Source: Adineta ricciae
Lineage: Eukaryota; Rotifera; Eurotatoria; Adinetida; Adinetidae
Direction: 5' to 3'
Length of the DNA stretch: 64,000 nucleotides
NCBI GenBank assembly: GCA_905250025.1
Contig: CAJNOJ010000034.1
Span: 124,001-188,000, forward strand
Position numbers and translations under genes: made by a program. This document shows positions 1-13,400 of the stretch, piece after piece (within the stretch, counting starts at the first letter, position 1; every line of letters starts with the position of its first letter). Below the pieces are notes generated by a model. The model had not been told where the DNA came from, made no database searches, and saw nothing but the letters and a program-made list of their open reading frames with translations.

Positions 1-1233
1 CACTGAGATAGTAGTCTATCGGATACTTCGAGTTCTATCGAGCAATAGATGTGTTTACAGAAGCTTTTGTGTGACCTCTAGTCGAAGGGTGCAGAGCATC
101 GAACCACTTTGTTGATCTTGAAAAAATCACGTCAATGTTGATTTCTGTTCTTATTACGCACATTTATCTCACAATTTATCTTTCAAATGATACTTTTGCT
201 GAGTCGTTGATGATTCATATCTTTTTGAGGTCGTTATGTCTCAGTAGAATTCAATTTGAAGATAAATGTTGACTATTTGTTCAGAAAACAGAGATAATTC
301 TAAATACGCTTACTGAATATCTTCATATCAAATCTAAATGTTTATTTGTTTATTTTTAGCTGTATTGATAATTGGTTTCGCATTAATCGAACATGTCCTG
401 AACATCCCGGCGATTGAATCTGAATACTTACGTAAAACATGTTTCGTTTTGAATCCATACCTTCGTTGCGTGTATACTGCCTTACACGCAGTTCATTCTT
501 TCGTTTTCTTTTCTCTTTCAATCGATTTTTATCTTCTTGTTTGGTATATTGCGCGTTTAAAAACGCACCCATCATCGCCGTGCAGTTTTCATTTGTTTGC
601 AATTCGAGAAAGCCCATCAGTATGTTACATGTTTGATGCAAACGCGCGAACGAATTCATTCCGTCCGTGTGTAAACACGTCTTTTCGCTTTTTGTCTGCT
701 CTTTCGAGAAAAACGTCGATGTTTATAGTGAAAAGCCAAACCAAACATCAACACCGTTGTCTTGCTTATTTTTCTACTACTAAATCTTCGAATCAAGAAC
801 TTCGATTTTGTATAAATGTGTCTTTCAAAAACTAAACTCGATTATTGTCAATAATGTTACGAGAGTTCTATACACAGAAGTGAATATGAAAGTATTATAC
901 ACAGAGAAAGTCTCTTGGTTTTCAAGATCGATCTACCTATACATACATTTATTTTTTTTTCTCCTCATGTTTCCACTGCACAGTTCTGTTTTTCTTCTCC
1001 TCTGTTGGCAAAGAAAAGGCGATTTGCAAGCAGTCGTATTTGATCGTTTCTTTCTCCCTCTTCCTTTATATTCTTGTTCATGTTGTTGTGTTTGTTCCCA
1101 TTATGATTATTAACTATATATGTACATTACTGGTCGCTTGTCTTCTCTTTTTCTCAATTCTTATTTCTTTATTTGACCTTTTTTTTTACGGAAATAAAGT
1201 CTAGTTGACCGACAAACAGAATAAGATTTCGAA
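1..1233. other. intergenic stretch, no gene recognised
   Basis: AT-rich sequence with pyrimidine runs. A 165-codon open frame at 338-835 (+) has hydrophobic stretches but no recognisable domain, and codon use typical of chance frames. TTTATT at 1168-1173 reads AATAAA on the minus strand and is a likely poly(A) signal for the ASNSD1 gene that ends at 1234. Nothing else is supported. Confidence 0.5.
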
Positions 1234-3293
1234 TTAATCTTCGTCGTCTATTGTTAATCTTGAACATTGATCGGACGCTTTCTCTTTTCGGTTTTCAAGT
1301 TTCGCGATTCGCGAACCGAATTGTATCGCACGTTTGGGATACTTCGATGATTGGAACAGAGACAGATTGTGACAAGCGATGTAGCGAAGGAGGTATTTCT
1401 CACCGGTACCACGTCCTAAACGTAAATCCGCTTTGTACCAAATCGGCACGGAACGAAGGTAATTCACTAATTGTTCGTCGAGAAACGGAAAACGAACTTC
1501 TTTACCTAAACTACTGATCACTCTAGAAAATAAATCCTGAGATGCACATCAGAATGAAAGACATGTTTTCTGTACCGGTCGTCACGCCCCAAATTTCGTT
1601 TGGAAATTCGATTAATTTCCATTTCGAGTTCATTTTCCAGTCCTTTCCATCCATGTGCTTGAAATGTTGATCGATGCCGAGAATAACCAGCTAGTTGTTC
1701 ATCAGCGCCTAAACCGGATAACAACACCTACGACACAACAGAGAGTGTTGAAGATTAGATCGTCTATTGTGTATTACCTCTGCTGGACTCTCGTAAATTG
1801 TATTGACAGGATGAAGTTTCCCACTGCCACGAGCAGCAAACCACAGAGCACTACCAATGCTGTCATCTAGTACAGTTGAACACGGATAAATCACTGTTTT
1901 GATAACATTTTCACGATAGTGCCGAAGTTCATTTACGTCAACATCGATCTATACGGAATATATTGATCAGAAGAGACTTTTCAGAAGATAAATCAACGCT
2001 TACTTGAACAAAGTTCCATTGCCGAGCTGTATTAAGTTCCGTTAGTGCTTGTAAGCCTAAAACCACTAAATGCACATCATTTTCCCAAACTAGCACTTCC
2101 GAATTACCTGTTTGCCGATCTGCTGGTGGTGGTGCTCGAACATCTGAGAAGAAACTTACGTTGAGTAGATCAATTGGTTCATTACTTGGCAGAATTCGGT
2201 CAGCTAACGCTGTTAACACACTGGAATCGATTCCACCCGAGAAGAGTATTGCTAATTTAGCATGTGGACAACCGTTTTCTGGACGAAGAGTTCCATCCGT
2301 CAACCGCTTACATCGTCGGCAGAGGGTCGGAAGATTTGCAAGACGTCGTCGAACAGCTGCATGCAATTGATTGAAAAATGTTGTGGAGATATTTTGAAAT
2401 ATCGAATCATTTTCCAGTTCAGTTAGCAGAGTATCGGGTGGTTCAGAACAAATAATATTTATTGTTGGTTTAACATATGGAATTGTATCAATTTGAAATG
2501 TACCGTCCGTTGATTTGATGGATAGTTTATGAAGAATACTTGAGTCAAGTTCTGTATATGACTGATCACAAGAAACGAATGAATGAATGATGAACAAAAG
2601 CGAGCAATAAGACATTTCTTACGAATTGCTGGAGACGAACAGAAGTCAAAATCATCTTTAAATTCGATTGATTATCATCAATCATTGCATACATGAGACT
2701 TCGTCGTCCGAGACGATCTCGTCCGTAGTATAGACAACTGGTTTGTTTCTAAACTAAAGACAATGATTACCAAACGTAGGGAAACGACATGCAATCGATT
2801 GAATATTTCCTACTTGATAATAAATGAAAGCAAAACAGCCTTCTAACTGCGATATCAATTGACAAATATCCATATCTGTAGAACATTGTTTAAAATGATC
2901 AAACAGAAGTACTCCATCGTTGTCACTTTCTTTAATCTGTAAATAACGAACGTTTTCTTCGCGATGAAAAAGTTTCATAATAACTAACTTGAAAAGGTGC
3001 TTCGTAGATTTCTCCGTTGTATATAAGTACATTTCCATCTTCATCAACGAATGGTTGTTCTTGTTTGAAGCCTCGAATGGAAAGAACACTGACTGCAAAT
3101 GTTATGTATAAATCTGAGGTGAAGGCGATAGGTCCATATTGTTTTTGAAAATCCGGACCACGTGCATTTAATGGAGTATAGTCAATCGGAACTGCTGCAT
3201 TGGGCTAAAATGAAAGATTTGCTAGTAGGAAAACTTTGAATAGCGAAGTTAAATTTTTACCTGTGTATGCAAACAAAAGCAAATACCACACAT
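1234..3293 (-). CDS. ASNSD1: Asparagine synthetase domain-containing protein 1 (ASNSD1-like), multi-exon
   Basis: The first exon (3293 downward) encodes [11 protein letters not shown], placing Cys2 as the class II glutamine amidotransferase nucleophile. The next exon contains the typical [11 protein letters not shown] and [11 protein letters not shown] segments of the N-terminal GATase domain. The C-terminal asparagine-synthase domain carries the ATP PP-loop SGGIDSS (near 2250), then [18 protein letters not shown] (near 1720) and [19 protein letters not shown] near the end, the order found in ASNSD1. The family resembles AsnB, but an asparagine-synthesising role for ASNSD1 is not well established. 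Coding is split by several introns of about 50-100 bp. I chose the ATG at 3293 because the Cys must be residue 2; a splice acceptor (tcttctccag) ends 8 nt upstream. The stop is the TAA at 1236-1234. Confidence 0.9.
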
Positions 3294-4049
3294 GATAAAC
3301 CTGGAGAAGATTTTTCAGTTTTAATACCAGTTTAGATGAAAAATAAAGTATTGAAAGACGGTATATTAATGTGCATGACGAAAGGGAGGAATGATTCATT
3401 CATTCTAACTAAACGAGAAGAACCAATAGAAGTTGTCATTCTGTAGATGATGTCGTTTCCAGGTGATTATCAAAGTGTATTAACTGGAAGAGTTTTTTAT
3501 TCGTTTATCGTTTTCGATGGTTGATATAGAAGCATTCATGTGCATGTACATTGAAGTCTTGCATATAGATCGTTATAACTAAGAAACGGCTCTTGCATCA
3601 GAAACAAGACAATTAATGAAATAATACATTTTTCTTTCAAAGAACAAATCACCTCTCATAAAGATAAGGAAAAAAAATAATAAAATGTTGAATATGCCGC
3701 AGTCAGTTCTATTCGGAACGAAATGTCATTTAAATTTATTGATATGAGCCTTAATCAAATATTATGAAACGGCTAGCAAAATTCTTGTCATATGTTAAAC
3801 TATTTCAATCTATCGCGTCACTATTTCGAACGCTTGTTGGTGGTTACTAGGATAATAAGACAAGGTCGTCTGTGATAAAATACAAGACAAAGTAGAACTT
3901 CTACTTTTATAACATCACTTGAGAATCTTTTTCGACAAACGATAAAAATGTGAGAATATATTCAATTATTTGAATCAGCACATCTCACATTGTAGCCCGA
4001 TCGACTTCAGTAGTACTTTTGCCGAAATAAAACGACAAAATAAAGAAAC
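3294..4049. other. divergent intergenic region between ASNSD1 and mucin gene 1
   Basis: No coding sequence recognised. This stretch must hold the promoters of two divergent genes; no single element stands out. Confidence 0.5.
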
Positions 4050-6062
4050 ATGCGAATGAATGTCTATAATGTTAATACATTCGTTTTACTGTTTGTGTCA
4101 GGTGAAAAGTTTTCTTTTTCAATTTTACAGTTGACTGCAACCTTTATTTTAGTGCTTAATTTTGTACAAATTACATCCGAACAAGTTGAACTGAATCGTG
4201 CATTCAACTTATCGCCAGAAATGCGTATTTTCTCTTTGACTAATACGTCAACGACAACATGTACAACAGTGCCTCAGACAAAAACAACCACTTCCACGTC
4301 CACGACTAATCATTCACTCGGTTATCTTGGTAGACGATTGTTGAATGAGCCTAGCTACGATACCGATCTCGATATTTCATCACAACATCAACATCTGCTT
4401 CAGGCGGACAACGAGATCAACGAGTTTCTTCAAGTCAACGAAGAGGATATGTTCAAAGCACTGCAAAACGTTGAACTCACAACAGATGGAAGCGGAGAAA
4501 GTAGGTTCTGATGATTTGCAATACTAGGATAGAAAGTGACATTGTTTGTCTGATTGATTTAGCAACATATTCGACAGCTGAATACAGTAGTGGTAAGTTG
4601 CAGAACTAATTGACGTTGGAAACGTGTCATTAACGAGGATGGATAATAACTTGATTCAGATTCGACATTCGTAACAACAACAGCGTCAAGCTCAGAAGCA
4701 GTAACTACTCAAATGAATCATTCAATAACTTCAGTTGCTACCTCTCAGACATTTACATCAATCATTACTACAACAACAACAACAATGACCATTACGGTGA
4801 CCGGTACGATAGGTATATAGTCACTGAAAAGAGAAGCATGGTTAATGTAACTTTAGATTTGCCAAATGTAACAACCTTTTTGCTGATATTGAATTGTTCA
4901 AATGCTGGTGAAACATTAAAAGAAGTGCGTATTCGGATAAAATAGTCTCCTGATATTCGTTTTCTTTTAAATTTAGATAGTGACTAATTTTACGAGCAGT
5001 TTTACATATCCTATTATTCACATTAATTTCACTTTAAATTCATTGTAGTACGTAAGTCGAGGTGCTGATTCCATGATCTGGCTCTGTTCTGATTTAGCTA
5101 TCGAATATCTACGGAAGCGAATGCCACGATAACAATTATCACTGATAAAAATGTAACAATACTAAATGAAGTTTACCGTGTTCTGCGAAATATAGCAACA
5201 CACATGGGTGTAAGCTTGTATGGTACAAATACGTGTGGAATGGAAGGGTTTACAAGTGAGTAATAAAATGAAAAACGTCGATAATTATTCTGTTTTCGTT
5301 TCAAGCTGAAGTTCAAACTGTGACGTCTTGTTTTCTCATTGATACATGTAATCTGTGTGGTGCGAATCCACCACGTGGAGTCTGTGATCCAAAACAAAAT
5401 GTTAGCAAATGTCGTTGTTTTACCAACGAAGAAGATCCATCATCGCTCTATCAAGGTGATTTCTGTACGAAATCATCTGTATCTAAAGTTCCATCCTCGC
5501 GCTCGACTCCAATCGTGATCGGTATTTTAGCCGGTTTATCTGGCCTGCTTCTTATAATAACCATTTATCTGATAGTCATTACATTTTTACAACGTCGACG
5601 TCGTTTGCGACAGCAAGCTATTAAAACGTCGTAAGGTTTTTGTTCTTCTAACTGATTGTTGCTTACATGTTTACAAATAGACTTCGACAACAAGCTCAAC
5701 ATTCACGGCATTTACCGCGAATTCAACCACCAGCTTCTCTCACTCCAGACCAAGTCTCCCACTACGTCGAAAGCATCACACCAACATCAAATACTCATCA
5801 AACAAACCAGGATAATCCTGAAATGGACTCAATAAGCAGCCAGTTCTATCGAGAACTTGACCGACAACTGATTGAACAATCTCCTACTACGACATCACCA
5901 TCCACGCGAAGTATTAGGGCATTCGATATAGCATCTGACACGCTATCATCATTGGACAGTTACGATCCTATCTATGAATTGGATGCGATTCTCGACAATG
6001 AAGGTATATATATAGAACTCAATCAACAGACTCAAAGTCAAGAAAATGAACAGTATTTTTAA
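4050..6062 (+). CDS. Transmembrane mucin-like protein, paralogue 1 (multi-exon)
   Basis: Not a named family. The N-terminus has a hydrophobic signal-like stretch (ILQLTATFILVLNFVQ). It is followed by a Thr-rich segment and an acidic stretch with a GRRLLNE dibasic site. A 30-nt exon (4563-4592) and a Ser/Thr-rich exon from about 4662 come next. The juxtamembrane module (about 4858-5475) contains LLILNCSNAG and a cysteine-rich EGF-like knot (CNLCGANPPRGVCDP, then CRC). One membrane helix follows (IGILAGLSGLLLIITIYLIV) with a basic stop-transfer sequence, then a cytoplasmic tail after an intron near 5632-5681. The tail has HLPRIQPP and SLDSYDPIYELDAILDNEG, matching paralogue 2, but lacks that protein's C-terminal NPNL...PR extension. 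Introns are short and coding frames join well. It probably acts at the cell surface; function unknown. The start (4050 or 4056) is uncertain. Confidence 0.7.
4245..4623 (+). repeat. near-identical tract shared with 8008-8382 (copy A)
   Basis: By eye, this tract differs from 8008-8382 by two substitutions and a 4-bp indel. It spans the end of a coding exon, an intron, the 30-nt exon and the start of the next intron. Sequence on both sides diverges at once. Confidence 0.9.
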
Positions 6063-7646
6063 TTTTTGAATGTTCTGTTTAAGCGTAACTTCGCCTCCCG
6101 AGTGTAATATAATTGATTACTAATCAGTTTCTATTGAAACATGACAAAAAACATCAAATAACTACTCAAATATCCAAAACGAATGTATTGTGAGAAGCGT
6201 TCGCCTACCAATCAACGTTTTTACACATATCTTCACTCAAAGTCATTTGCACAGATACGCAAATGTACTAATATAATTATTTTTCAGTTTGTTGTCAAAA
6301 GGTAATCCGATCATTTGTTTTGACCTACTGTACTTTATTGACACGGGTATACTACTTTTGAGAACAGAATCGTATAAAGTTTATAATCGGCAGTTAACTC
6401 TAATATTCGTACACGACAGCTTTTCGGCTTGCTCCACAGTACATCAATGGTATTACTTTGAATTTTGCTATTCACAAATAAGAAAAATCAAAGCATCGCA
6501 TAGTCCGCAAAAGATCGACAACATCATGTCAGAGATTCAAACTATCTTTACACAGAAACTGAGCTGTTATTTTTTTCATAAGAGAATCGATTTCTTAAGT
6601 GTGTCGTTATTTCGAAATCTTCTGTCAGAATTCATATTTTTCTGCCGATTTCTAGTAAATGAATTCTATCTGATCGGTTCGATAAATAATCAAATAAAAA
6701 ATATTTGACTAAGGGAAACCGTGGAGTTCTTTGAAGAACTCCTTTGCGTCTCTGCGATCGTTCATGTCATATCAATTGATAGCATAATCAATATCGACAA
6801 CGTCTGGTATATACATATCCTTCGAACTTCTGTTGATGTTAGAAAGGATCATATTACATTCATAAGAAGAAAAAAAGGTAAAAAGAAAATGATGTCAGCT
6901 TCTAAATCAATTAAACTGCACATGTTATTTCAAATGACTTCGATATTTTTCGAGCATAATTAGTCGGAAAGTTATGAAGCAACTCAACCAGACAAACATG
7001 AGAATTTCATGTTAATTTGGTAATCACACCTTCGTTTCATTATTCCAAAGATTAATCATATGGAAAGTAAATAATGATATTGAAAGAAAACGAAAGAAAT
7101 TTTTTTTTCGCACGATTGAAGGTAATTGGATCCGTGTTATGAAAGAGATTAGATTTTAAGGAAATCTGAAGGTGGCATGGCATGAAGGAAGATTTGAAGA
7201 GCCGAAAAGAGAAAATAATACCCTGAGTTCTTTTCATTATTCGTCATTTGAAATCACTTGTCATTCGCAAAGTCGATATGAATATTTGTTAACCGGTGGC
7301 AATTGATTGTTTTCTTTGTCGAATTTCTTAGGCTTCATTCTTTGAGCGCAGTAGTTAACGTTCATTAGCAATCAGAGAAGGGTTTTTTGTTGTGAAGACT
7401 ATTTTTTTATTTTTCTCTTTACCAAGAAACAAATATTAGTAGTAATAAGGTAGACATGTACGGTAGATGATAATCCTGGTCTCAAATATCGAAATATTTT
7501 TAACGCTTGTGCAGTTTGTCAACCTTGCCAGTTCGCTTAATCGAAAGCAGTAGTTTTGAAAATAGAATCTATTTCAGTGAAGTAGAACGAATGTATATGA
7601 TATTTTGTTGAATTCAAGAATGACAATTTTTAGACTTATTTTCAGT
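6063..7646. other. intergenic between mucin paralogues
   Basis: AT-rich, no recognisable domain. An open frame at 6289-6708 shows no homology that I recognise and begins without ATG; I treat it as chance. A good acceptor (ttattttcag) closes the region, directly before the start of the next gene. Confidence 0.5.
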
Positions 7647-10434
7647 ATGCATCGACATCACTCGGTTTTTCATTTCAACGAACCATATTCAGTAATGCTT
7701 ATTACATATCTATTAGGTGATTAATATATTCTTTTGGTAATTGTAACTTGCGAATCTTTTCTTTATTCTAGTCTACAATGGTATTATGGCAATATCTGCA
7801 GAAATATCTTCCGAACAGACATTGTCTAGCAATATTCAAGATCTGTCATTGAATACATTGGACTCGAAGTCCAAAAATAAAATTATTGAAATCCATCCAA
7901 TCAATGAAGGTTTCATACTTCTTCCCGAAAATCTTGATAAACCCGTAGTGAGCAAATCAAAGCTGAGTGTATCATCAAAAACGTTTCAAACTGCTACAAC
8001 ATACAACACGTCAACGACGACATGTACAACAGTGCCTCAGACAAAAACAACCACTTCCACGTCCACGACTAATCATTCACTCGGTTATCTTGGTAGACGA
8101 TTGTTGAATGAGCCTAGCTACGATACCGATCTCGATATTTCATCACAACATCAACATCTGCTTCAGGCGGACAACGAGATCAACGAGTTTCTTCAAGTCA
8201 ACGAAGAGGATATGTTCAAAGCACTGCAAAACGTTGAACTCACAACAGATGGAAGCGGAGAAAGTAGGTTCTGATGATTTGCAATACTAGGATAGAAAGT
8301 GACATTGTCTGATTGATTTAGCAACATATTCGACAGCTGAATACAGTAGTGGTAAGTTGCAGAACTAATTGACGTTTGAAACTCGGAGTGCGAATGATCA
8401 TGATTGTTTTAGAAGTGACATTGACAACAGGATCAGTAACCACACATACTTCAGCAGCTGCAGGGGAAAGCACGACGAGTACACCCGCAACAACAGGATC
8501 AGTAACCACGGATTCATTACCAATGACGGAACCGGTAACCATAGATACTTCAGCAGCTGCAGGAGAAGGCACGACCAACACACCTTCAACAACAGGATTA
8601 GTAGCCGGAGATACTTCAGCAGCTGCAGGAGAAGGCACGACCAACACACCTTCAACAACAGGATTAGTAGCCGTAGATACTTCAGCAGCTGCAGGAGAAG
8701 GCACGACCAACACACCTTCAACAACAGGATTAGTAGCCGGAGATACTTCAGCAGCTGCAGGAGAAGGCACGACCAACACACCTTCAACAACAGGATTAGT
8801 AGCCGGAGATACTTCAGCAGCTGCAGGAGAAGGCACGACCAACACACCTTCAACAACAGGATTAGTAGCCGGAGATACTTCAGCAGCTGCAGGAGAAGGC
8901 ACGACCAACACACCTTCAACAACAGGATTAGTAGCCGGAGATACTTCAGCAACAACAGTCCAAGAAGCTACGGGAACATCATCAATAACAGGACCAGTAA
9001 ATACGGAAACTGATCACTCGATCACTTCAGTTATCACTTCACAAACATCCTTATCAACCACTACTACAACATCAATGACAACCACGATACCCGATGAAAC
9101 AGGTATATGCTTCGGATATTACTCGAAAGTAAATCATGATAAATGTTGATTTAGATTTACCAAATGTGACGACCATTGTGCTGATATTGAATTGTTCAAA
9201 TGCTAATGAAACTGTAACAGATGTAGGTCTTCTTTTAGTACACTTTCACCTATCTATAAATCCCTTCCGTTCAGATAATAGCAGGTGTGAGTAAAAGCAA
9301 TTCATTATATGTGATTGAACCTATTTATAATCAGTCATTGTCGTAAGTAAACACGTGTTCAGTCAAAAAAGCGTTAATTCGTTGTTGTTTTAGATGTGCA
9401 ACGCCCGGAAAAGTAAATGTGACGTTGGTTGTGCGAACTCCAAATAATAACGTTACATTATTGAATGATTTGTATGAAATTCTTGATAATCTAACCAAAG
9501 GTCGAGATGTCACAGTCCTTACTAAGAATCCATGCGGAAGAGATGATGAGATAGGTAAATATTCAATTTGTAGCATACTAAATAGTAGAAATTCAAATTT
9601 TTTCCAGTTGTTGTGATGAATACAACGTCGTGTTTTCTTATCCACACATGTAGTTTATGCGGTGTAAATCCAGTGCGTGGAGTGTGTGATCCGTCACAGA
9701 ACATTGAAAAATGCCGATGTTATGTGAACGAGGCAGATCTGTCATCACCGTATGAAGGTGATTTGTGTTCAAAGCCACGCCCAAAACCAGTCACATCTAC
9801 ATTTTCACTCTCTCGTTGGACTCCGATTATCATTGGTGTTCTGGCTGGCTTAACTGGTCTATTTGCTGCGGTGACATGCTGTCTTTGGGCAATGGCAGCA
9901 TGGCGTCGCCGACGACGTCATCATCCCGAGTACGTTAGATTGAATCAATTTCGCCTTGTCTCTAATTTGTCTTTTAATAGAGAGTTCCAGATTCGTCGTA
10001 TATGGCATTTGCCCCGTGCTAAAGTTCCAACGCCCGTAAATGCGGAAAATGCTCCAACCAATTTAGAACCGACAAACTCTACTGCAAGCACTCATCCACC
10101 TGATTCCGAACCGGCAGATAGTAATACAACAGATAGCACGTTTTTCAAAGATCTAGATCAAAGGATGGGTGAAAAACTACGCGCAACAATAACAAGACCT
10201 AACACGAATGCTGTACTTGCTAGTTTGCCGTCGGACACAGCATCAACATTGAGTAGTTACGATCCCATCGATGAGCTTGACGCTATTATCGATAATGAAG
10301 ATATAAACCCAACGTTTCACGATCCATTAGATGAACTTTACGACGATAATGAAATGCTCGAAGTAATGAATCCAAATTTGAAACTACCGAGACCGAATGT
10401 CGACTCAAAACCAACTGGTCTCTTTTCGGTATGA
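7647..10434 (+). CDS. Transmembrane mucin-like protein, paralogue 2 (multi-exon)
   Basis: I place the start at the ATG at 7647. Exon 7647-7716 joins in frame to 7772 and completes a signal-peptide-like stretch (VMLITYLLVYNGIMAISA). The next exon has IHPINEGFILLPENL, similar to mucin gene 3, then a Thr-rich and acidic segment identical to paralogue 1. After the 30-nt exon (8322-8351), exon 8413-9102 (230 codons, phase 1-1) encodes a mucin domain with six 22-residue repeats. The juxtamembrane module (about 9154-9770) has LILNCSNANE, VNVTLVVRTPNNNVTLL and the knot CSLCGVNPVRGVCDP with CRC. A helix (IIIGVLAGLTGLFAAVTCCL) precedes the tail. A 57-bp intron within the tail is also open in frame. The tail has HLPRAKVPT, LSSYDPIDELDAIIDNED and ends NPNLKLPR...GLFSV. 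Probable cell-surface glycoprotein; function unknown. Confidence 0.75.
8008..8382 (+). repeat. near-identical tract shared with 4245-4623 (copy B)
   Basis: Counterpart of copy A, about 3.76 kb downstream in the same orientation. It includes intronic sequence as conserved as the coding sequence, which points to recent copying rather than selection on protein. Confidence 0.9.
8535..8930 (+). repeat. 66-bp tandem minisatellite, six units plus a partial seventh
   Basis: Units start at 8535, 8601, 8667, 8733, 8799 and 8865, with a truncated unit from 8931. Each encodes 22 residues (VAGDTSAAAGEGTTNTPSTT plus GL), rich in Thr, Ser, Ala and Gly as in O-glycosylated mucin domains. The last four full units look identical; the first (VTID) and third (VAVD) differ, as expected if expansion is recent and internal. 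The period is divisible by three, so the frame survives copy-number change. Confidence 0.95.
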
Positions 10435-13400
10435 TCATCGATACCTTTCCTTCGAAATTGGACTTCTACTTTTCATTTTAGTTTCTCAAATAAAACTACA
10501 ATTCGTCAATCTATTTCATACCGTGCTGGCCGCCTTTATTTTTATCATTCATTCTCTGGTGATTAAGATGTTTATATTTTTTTAAGAATCGAATACTTAT
10601 CTATACGCATGCACTCTTATCGCTTTGTCTATCTCTGTGAACCTTTTTTGTCGATGGTCACAATAAATGTGCAGTTCTTCGAAATTTCTGTCAATCCGTT
10701 CTCGAAAAACAACAATCCAAGAAACAGTTTATTGTTATTGCATCTAGTCGCATGATTTGTAGTAAATCTGATTAAGCGCACGAAATCGAAAGAAAATAAA
10801 GAAACAAATTCCATGCGTTGAAGTTCATGATTACGTACAATTGTCACCATTCATCCACTTTCCATTGAAAGAAAAACAAACGCATTAGATTTTATTCACA
10901 ATTTGTGTCGTGATTTGCATTGTTTTTCTTTCCAAAATCACATGCATTAGTAATGTTTAGACTTCGTCCGAAAATAAGACGATGAGTCATACAGTCATGT
11001 AAACATCACTTCACAAAGCCAATTTGTTGTCAGTAACAACAATTACGTACGTCTGATGTACTATTGTTTAAAAATTCAACTATTCTTTTCGTTCTTTTCT
11101 TTCGTCAGTGAGTTAGATCACTCATAGCCAGCAGAATGTTTTACTGAATGCTGCTGCTGCTTTGAAACATTTTGATGCGGAATTTCATCACTCTAAGCGA
11201 TGTGTTTTTTTTTCGTTCGCGTTGCCTTACTTGAATTTTTGATCGAAAAACGACGGATGTTTTCTTTCCTTTTGCACTTGTACGTTATATTGAAAAATAT
11301 AAGATGAAGCTATGTCTACTTGAAAATGTAAAAAAACGCGTTCTCAGAGAAAAATATTTTTCAAAACCGGAAGATCTCGTGTACTTGTACATTTGTATTC
11401 AATGTTACCCGATGTAAAAGATCCCCATTGACATGTATAATTATCGAAATTATGTGTCATTATTCAATTTTCCTGTTAGCTTTATCGTTTGAAACTGCGA
11501 TTTTTGGCAAAGTATCGTTTCTATTTAGTCAATTGGATTTCTCTCCTTTCTTTTCCTCTGTTCACGTCTCACTCTTTTCGTAGCGCAAAAAAATCGTTTC
11601 GTAATGTGTTCGGTAGCAAACACTTGAAATTAATGAAACCTCTAGAAATCTATTCAAACAGAAGCTTGACGTAGCAAGATGATAGTTGATTATTGTTTTA
11701 GTTTGCAGTTCTTGTCGAATTCTGTTCCAAGGAGTAATCATTCAGCTGTCATCATTCATAAATCAGATTCGATTTCATGTAATTTTACCAGAGATTATTC
11801 TTGTCAAAATTTATGTACTTTTATACTCTGTCACCTTGTTATCGCGTTAGAATTTCAAGTTGATACGGAGACATTTGTTTGCAACTGCTTCTGTTGTTAT
11901 TGTTGTCGAGATGGAACGCATTCAGCCGGAATCAGTGATGTTAATGAGGGCCGTTTTAACGCCTTCTGCATCGTGTCGTTTTATTTTGCAGCGTAGAAAA
12001 TTTCGTTTTTCCTACGAAAAAAAAGCAAAAACAAACTTGTCTTGATTCAAATGTACTTTAGCCAATGATTTGTAAATGTTTATCTTAATGATGCAGATGA
12101 AAACAGCAGTTACCGATGCTTACTTCTACGGTTAATTCACTTTTTTTTTCTTCTTCCTCAAATCTATTTGCATACGTATTAAATTTGGCACAAATATCTC
12201 AATGAGCTGATTACTTGTGTCGCTTTCATCATCGACGGGTGTGCCTGGTTAAGACACTAAAGGTGCTCAAGGCTATAGTGTGACTGTCTGTTGACTTTAT
12301 AGTTCAGAAGATTATATCTATGAAATTGGTACGCAAAGTTAAGATCTCCTTTGTTCTGATGAGAGTCTAGGCGCACAGTAAATCGGAATGTTTCAGAGCA
12401 AATCATGTCGTATGTCTGATTATTCAAATTGAAGTTTTTTCTTCGTCTTCTTTCTTCTGTGAACTTGTCAGCAATTTAACGTAAATTCGAATGCACCGAA
12501 AGACAAGTGCATGTAATAAAAGGTGAAGAACAGGAGAAAATTGACGAAGAAAAGATTGTTCAATCGACTTTGAAAGAAAGCGGCAAAGAGAGAGAGAGAG
12601 TGGGAGAGTAACTAAATAATCTTCAGTACTTTTTTTGACTTCTCTTGTGTTCGATAATGATGTTTAATACATATGGGAAGAGTGTAGTTCAGGCTTCTAT
12701 CAAAGCAAGTATTTACGTATTGAAAACATGATGAAAGCCACTAAATAAACTTTTCAAACGAATGTTCATTCATTAGATGTCGTTTGATATATCTCACAAG
12801 ATTCCAACATCATGTCTTGTCAAAGAACTTTTACTTTTAGTTAACTAAGTTCCATCCATGTTATTCTATTTCGAAGAACAATCAAGAATACACTTCTTAA
12901 ACCAAAACTGTTCGATAGAAAAGTATTTAAGCAAATGAAAAGCATGATTTAAACATATTGACGAACTGTAAAAACAATATATTACTAAGCTTTCGCATGA
13001 ATGTAGGTGTCAAGAGGATATTCTCTCTTTCTCTCTTTCCTTTTCTCTGCCGCGTTTGTTTGAGGATCATACAGTGAGTGGAAGGAAGAGATGACTGCCT
13101 TGCTTTACTTTGAATGTTAGAACAAGCTTTCTAGAAGCTTATTTTACTTAAGGCTGTCTCAACTTTACAATGACAAACGACTCAAGTGTGTAGGTGTGAT
13201 GGACTCCGTGCACAATTTTTTCATTCAAAATCAAAGCTACGTTTTTTTGTGTACAAATCTCTGTTACAAAGGCAGTATTAATCACGGAATGAAGAAACTT
13301 TTTTCTTCTTTTCTCTTTTAACTTGAATTTTACTAGTCGTTTCATAGATTCAAGTTCTGTTTACTTGCGCTCTTTCTCTCTCATTCAGTTCCGTTCTTTT

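Noticed and set aside
338..835. 165-codon open frame with hydrophobic stretches
   Set aside because: No domain, no supporting splice partner, and several overlapping frames of similar length occur in the same AT-rich stretch.
6289..6708. 139-codon frame between mucin genes
   Set aside because: No ATG at its start, biased toward Phe/Ile/Ser as in AT-rich noncoding DNA.
8318..9013. three further long frames over the 66-bp repeat
   Set aside because: A period divisible by three without stops keeps all frames open. Only the frame of 8413-9102 joins the flanking exons.
12240..12300. GC-richer stretch checked as a possible tRNA
   Set aside because: No acceptor-stem pairing and no T-loop consensus (GGTTCGA) at the needed distance.
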